This document shows positions 20,658 through 21,814 of a stretch of DNA of 21,814 nt, one piece after another. The notes beneath the pieces are model-generated. The model searched no databases. It worked only from the letters and a program-made list of their open reading frames with translations, and was not told the origin of the DNA. Source of the stretch: JAPLDB01 sp964356415. GTDB taxonomy: Bacteria; Bacteroidota; Bacteroidia; AKYH767-A; 2013-40CM-41-45. Positions within the stretch are counted from its first letter, which is position 1. Each line of letters begins with the position of its first letter. The DNA is taken from the NCBI GenBank assembly GCA_964356415.1, contig CAYHHK010000066.1:1-21814 (forward strand), in the 5' to 3' direction. Made by a program: the position numbers and the translations under genes.

Positions 20658-20734
20658 ACCACTAAGACACTAAGAGCACAAAGGTTCACTAAGAAATCCT
20701 AAGTGTTTCTTAGTGCACTTAGTGTCTTAGTGGT
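20658..20734. repeat. ACTAAG-type long hairpin between era and the peroxidase gene
   Basis: ACCACTAAGACACTAAG at 20658-20674 is perfectly complementary to 20718-20734 (17 bp). A nested CACTAAGAAA at 20687-20696 is complementary to 20706-20715. The whole spacer therefore folds into one long stem built from CACTAAG units. The unit is a familiar Bacteroidota spacer repeat. Confidence 0.85.
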
Positions 20735-20744
20735 TAGGCTTTCC

Positions 20745-21623
20745 TCATGAAGAATATCCAAACCGCTTGAGCGAGTTTTCTTTCTTGCGCCAGTCTTCTT
20801 CCACTTTGACGTAGAGCTCAAGAAAAACTTTTTTCCCAAGAAATTTTTCCATGTCCTTGCGTGCAGCTGTACCAACTTTTTTCAATGCCTCCCCCTTATG
20901 TCCGATAATGATTCCTTTTTGTGAAGTGCGCTCAACAAAAATGATGGCGCGGATCTTTACGAGGGTTTTGTCATCCTTAAATTCTTCTATGCCGACTTCA
21001 GTTGAATACGGGATTTCTTTGTCGTAGAAAAGAAAAATTTTCTCCCTGATCATCTCAGCCGTAAAAAATCTTTGGGTGAGGTCTGAGAGGTTTTCCTTGC
21101 TGAAAAATGGAGGTGATTCCGGAATAATTTCCAGTAGTGCTTCTACGATTTTATCTGTATTGAAATTGTTGAGGGCAGAAACAGGAATAACAGCATGTGG
21201 CTTGATCGCTTTCTTCCAGCCAACAATTAGTTTGTTGATCTCATTCTGGGTAGAAAGGTCCACTTTGTTGATAATAACAATAACCGGAACCTTGATTTTC
21301 TTCAGTTGTTCAACGAGTGATTCTTCAAGATAAGCTTCTGTGAGGTCATTGATGACCAATACGGCATCTGAATCAGCCAATGCGGACTCCACAAAATCCA
21401 TCATTTTCTTATGAAGCAGATAATGTGGTTCAAGGATTCCGGGGGTATCAGAAAAAACGACCTGGTAGTCATCGGCATTAAGGATGCCTTTTATGCGGTG
21501 GCGTGTGGTTTGTGCCTTTGGGGTAACAATACTGAGTCTTTCACCCAGTATTTGGTTCATCAGGGTTGATTTACCGACGTTGGGCTTGCCGACGATGCTA
21601 ACGAAACCGGATTTATGGGCCAT
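20745..21623 (-). CDS. era: GTPase Era
   Basis: Ras-like GTPase with a C-terminal KH domain that binds the 3' end of 16S rRNA and helps 30S subunit assembly. It has 292 residues. G1 is GKPNVGKS (about residues 12-19), the switch region is TTRHRIKG, G3 is DTPG, G4 is NKVD and G5 is SALN. The KH domain (about residues 205-292) contains KGIIIGHKGEALKKVGTAAR and ends ENSLKRFGYSS. The frame extends to an ATG at 21668, but the extra 15 residues are not family-like and the conserved start MAHKSGFVSIVG fits ATG 21623. Long hairpin repeats flank the gene on both sides. Confidence 0.96.
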   Translation of the reverse strand: MAHKSGFVSIVGKPNVGKSTLMNQILGERLSIVTPKAQTTRHRIKGILNADDYQVVFSDTPGILEPHYLLHKKMMDFVESALADSDAVLVINDLTEAYLEESLVEQLKKIKVPVIVIINKVDLSTQNEINKLIVGWKKAIKPHAVIPVSALNNFNTDKIVEALLEIIPESPPFFSKENLSDLTQRFFTAEMIREKIFLFYDKEIPYSTEVGIEEFKDDKTLVKIRAIIFVERTSQKGIIIGHKGEALKKVGTAARKDMEKFLGKKVFLELYVKVEEDWRKKENSLKRFGYSS

Positions 21624-21660
21624 TGGATTAGTCAATTCTTGAGATGAGTAAAAAGCAATT

Positions 21661-21720
21661 TCACGCAAAGGCGCAAAGTCCGCTAAGTTATTCCTTTGCG
21701 TGCTTTGCGCCTTTGCGTGA
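21661..21720. repeat. CGCAAAG-type long hairpin upstream of era
   Basis: TCACGCAAAGGCGCAAAG at 21661-21678 is perfectly complementary to 21703-21720 (18 bp, loop of 24). The unit is GCAAAG. It fills the spacer between the initiator tRNA gene and era. Confidence 0.85.
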
Positions 21721-21736
21721 TCTTTTGAAAATTAGG

Positions 21737-21809
<73 letters not shown>

Positions 21810-21814
21810 CTATA

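Overview
The window is a chromosomal segment of a Bacteroidota bacterium. Several independent signs agree on this. There are -7 promoter elements of the form TAnnTTTG, one with a TTTG element exactly 19 nt upstream. Starts lack Shine-Dalgarno sequences. One secreted protein ends in a type IX secretion (T9SS) C-terminal sorting domain. A DUF3467 gene lies downstream of rpoC, and intergenic spacers are full of short palindromic repeats. The order or genus cannot be fixed from the sequence alone.

Layout. 1-1162: a few codons of a possible upstream gene, a spacer of ATTCGTA-type repeats, then glyceraldehyde-3-phosphate dehydrogenase. 1163-1664: a spacer with a hairpin leader and a small, very basic unrecognised protein. 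1746-5069: a consensus promoter, tRNA-Thr(TGT), tRNA-Tyr(GTA), tRNA-Gly(TCC), tRNA-Thr(GGT), tuf, tRNA-Trp(CCA), secE and nusG. 5178-15888: rplK, rplA, rplJ, rplL, rpoB, rpoC, closed by an intrinsic terminator. 16154-19521: an accessory block holding a frameshifted ORF6N-domain gene, a two-gene toxin-antitoxin module and a T9SS-sorted seven-repeat surface or secreted protein. 19615-21809: a DUF3467 gene, then on the minus strand a glutathione peroxidase-like protein, the GTPase Era and initiator tRNA-Met.

The core genes form one translation and transcription supply line: elongation factor Tu and its tRNAs, the SecE translocon subunit, NusG, the L11/L1 and L10/L12 stalk proteins, and the beta and beta' subunits of RNA polymerase. 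The block between rpoC and DUF3467 looks like a later insertion, because those two genes are usually close together in this phylum.

The most unusual content is in the spacers. An 18-nt palindrome (TCCCGATAGCTATCGGGA and variants) occurs four times, plus one related form, and each time it sits inside another repeat. Two of these sites are degraded copies of tRNA-Trp that flank the intact gene; the palindrome splits one copy in its D-loop and the other in its T-loop. Several other spacers each carry a long inverted repeat made of a different short unit. A common Bacteroidota spacer repeat is also translated in frame inside the T9SS protein gene.
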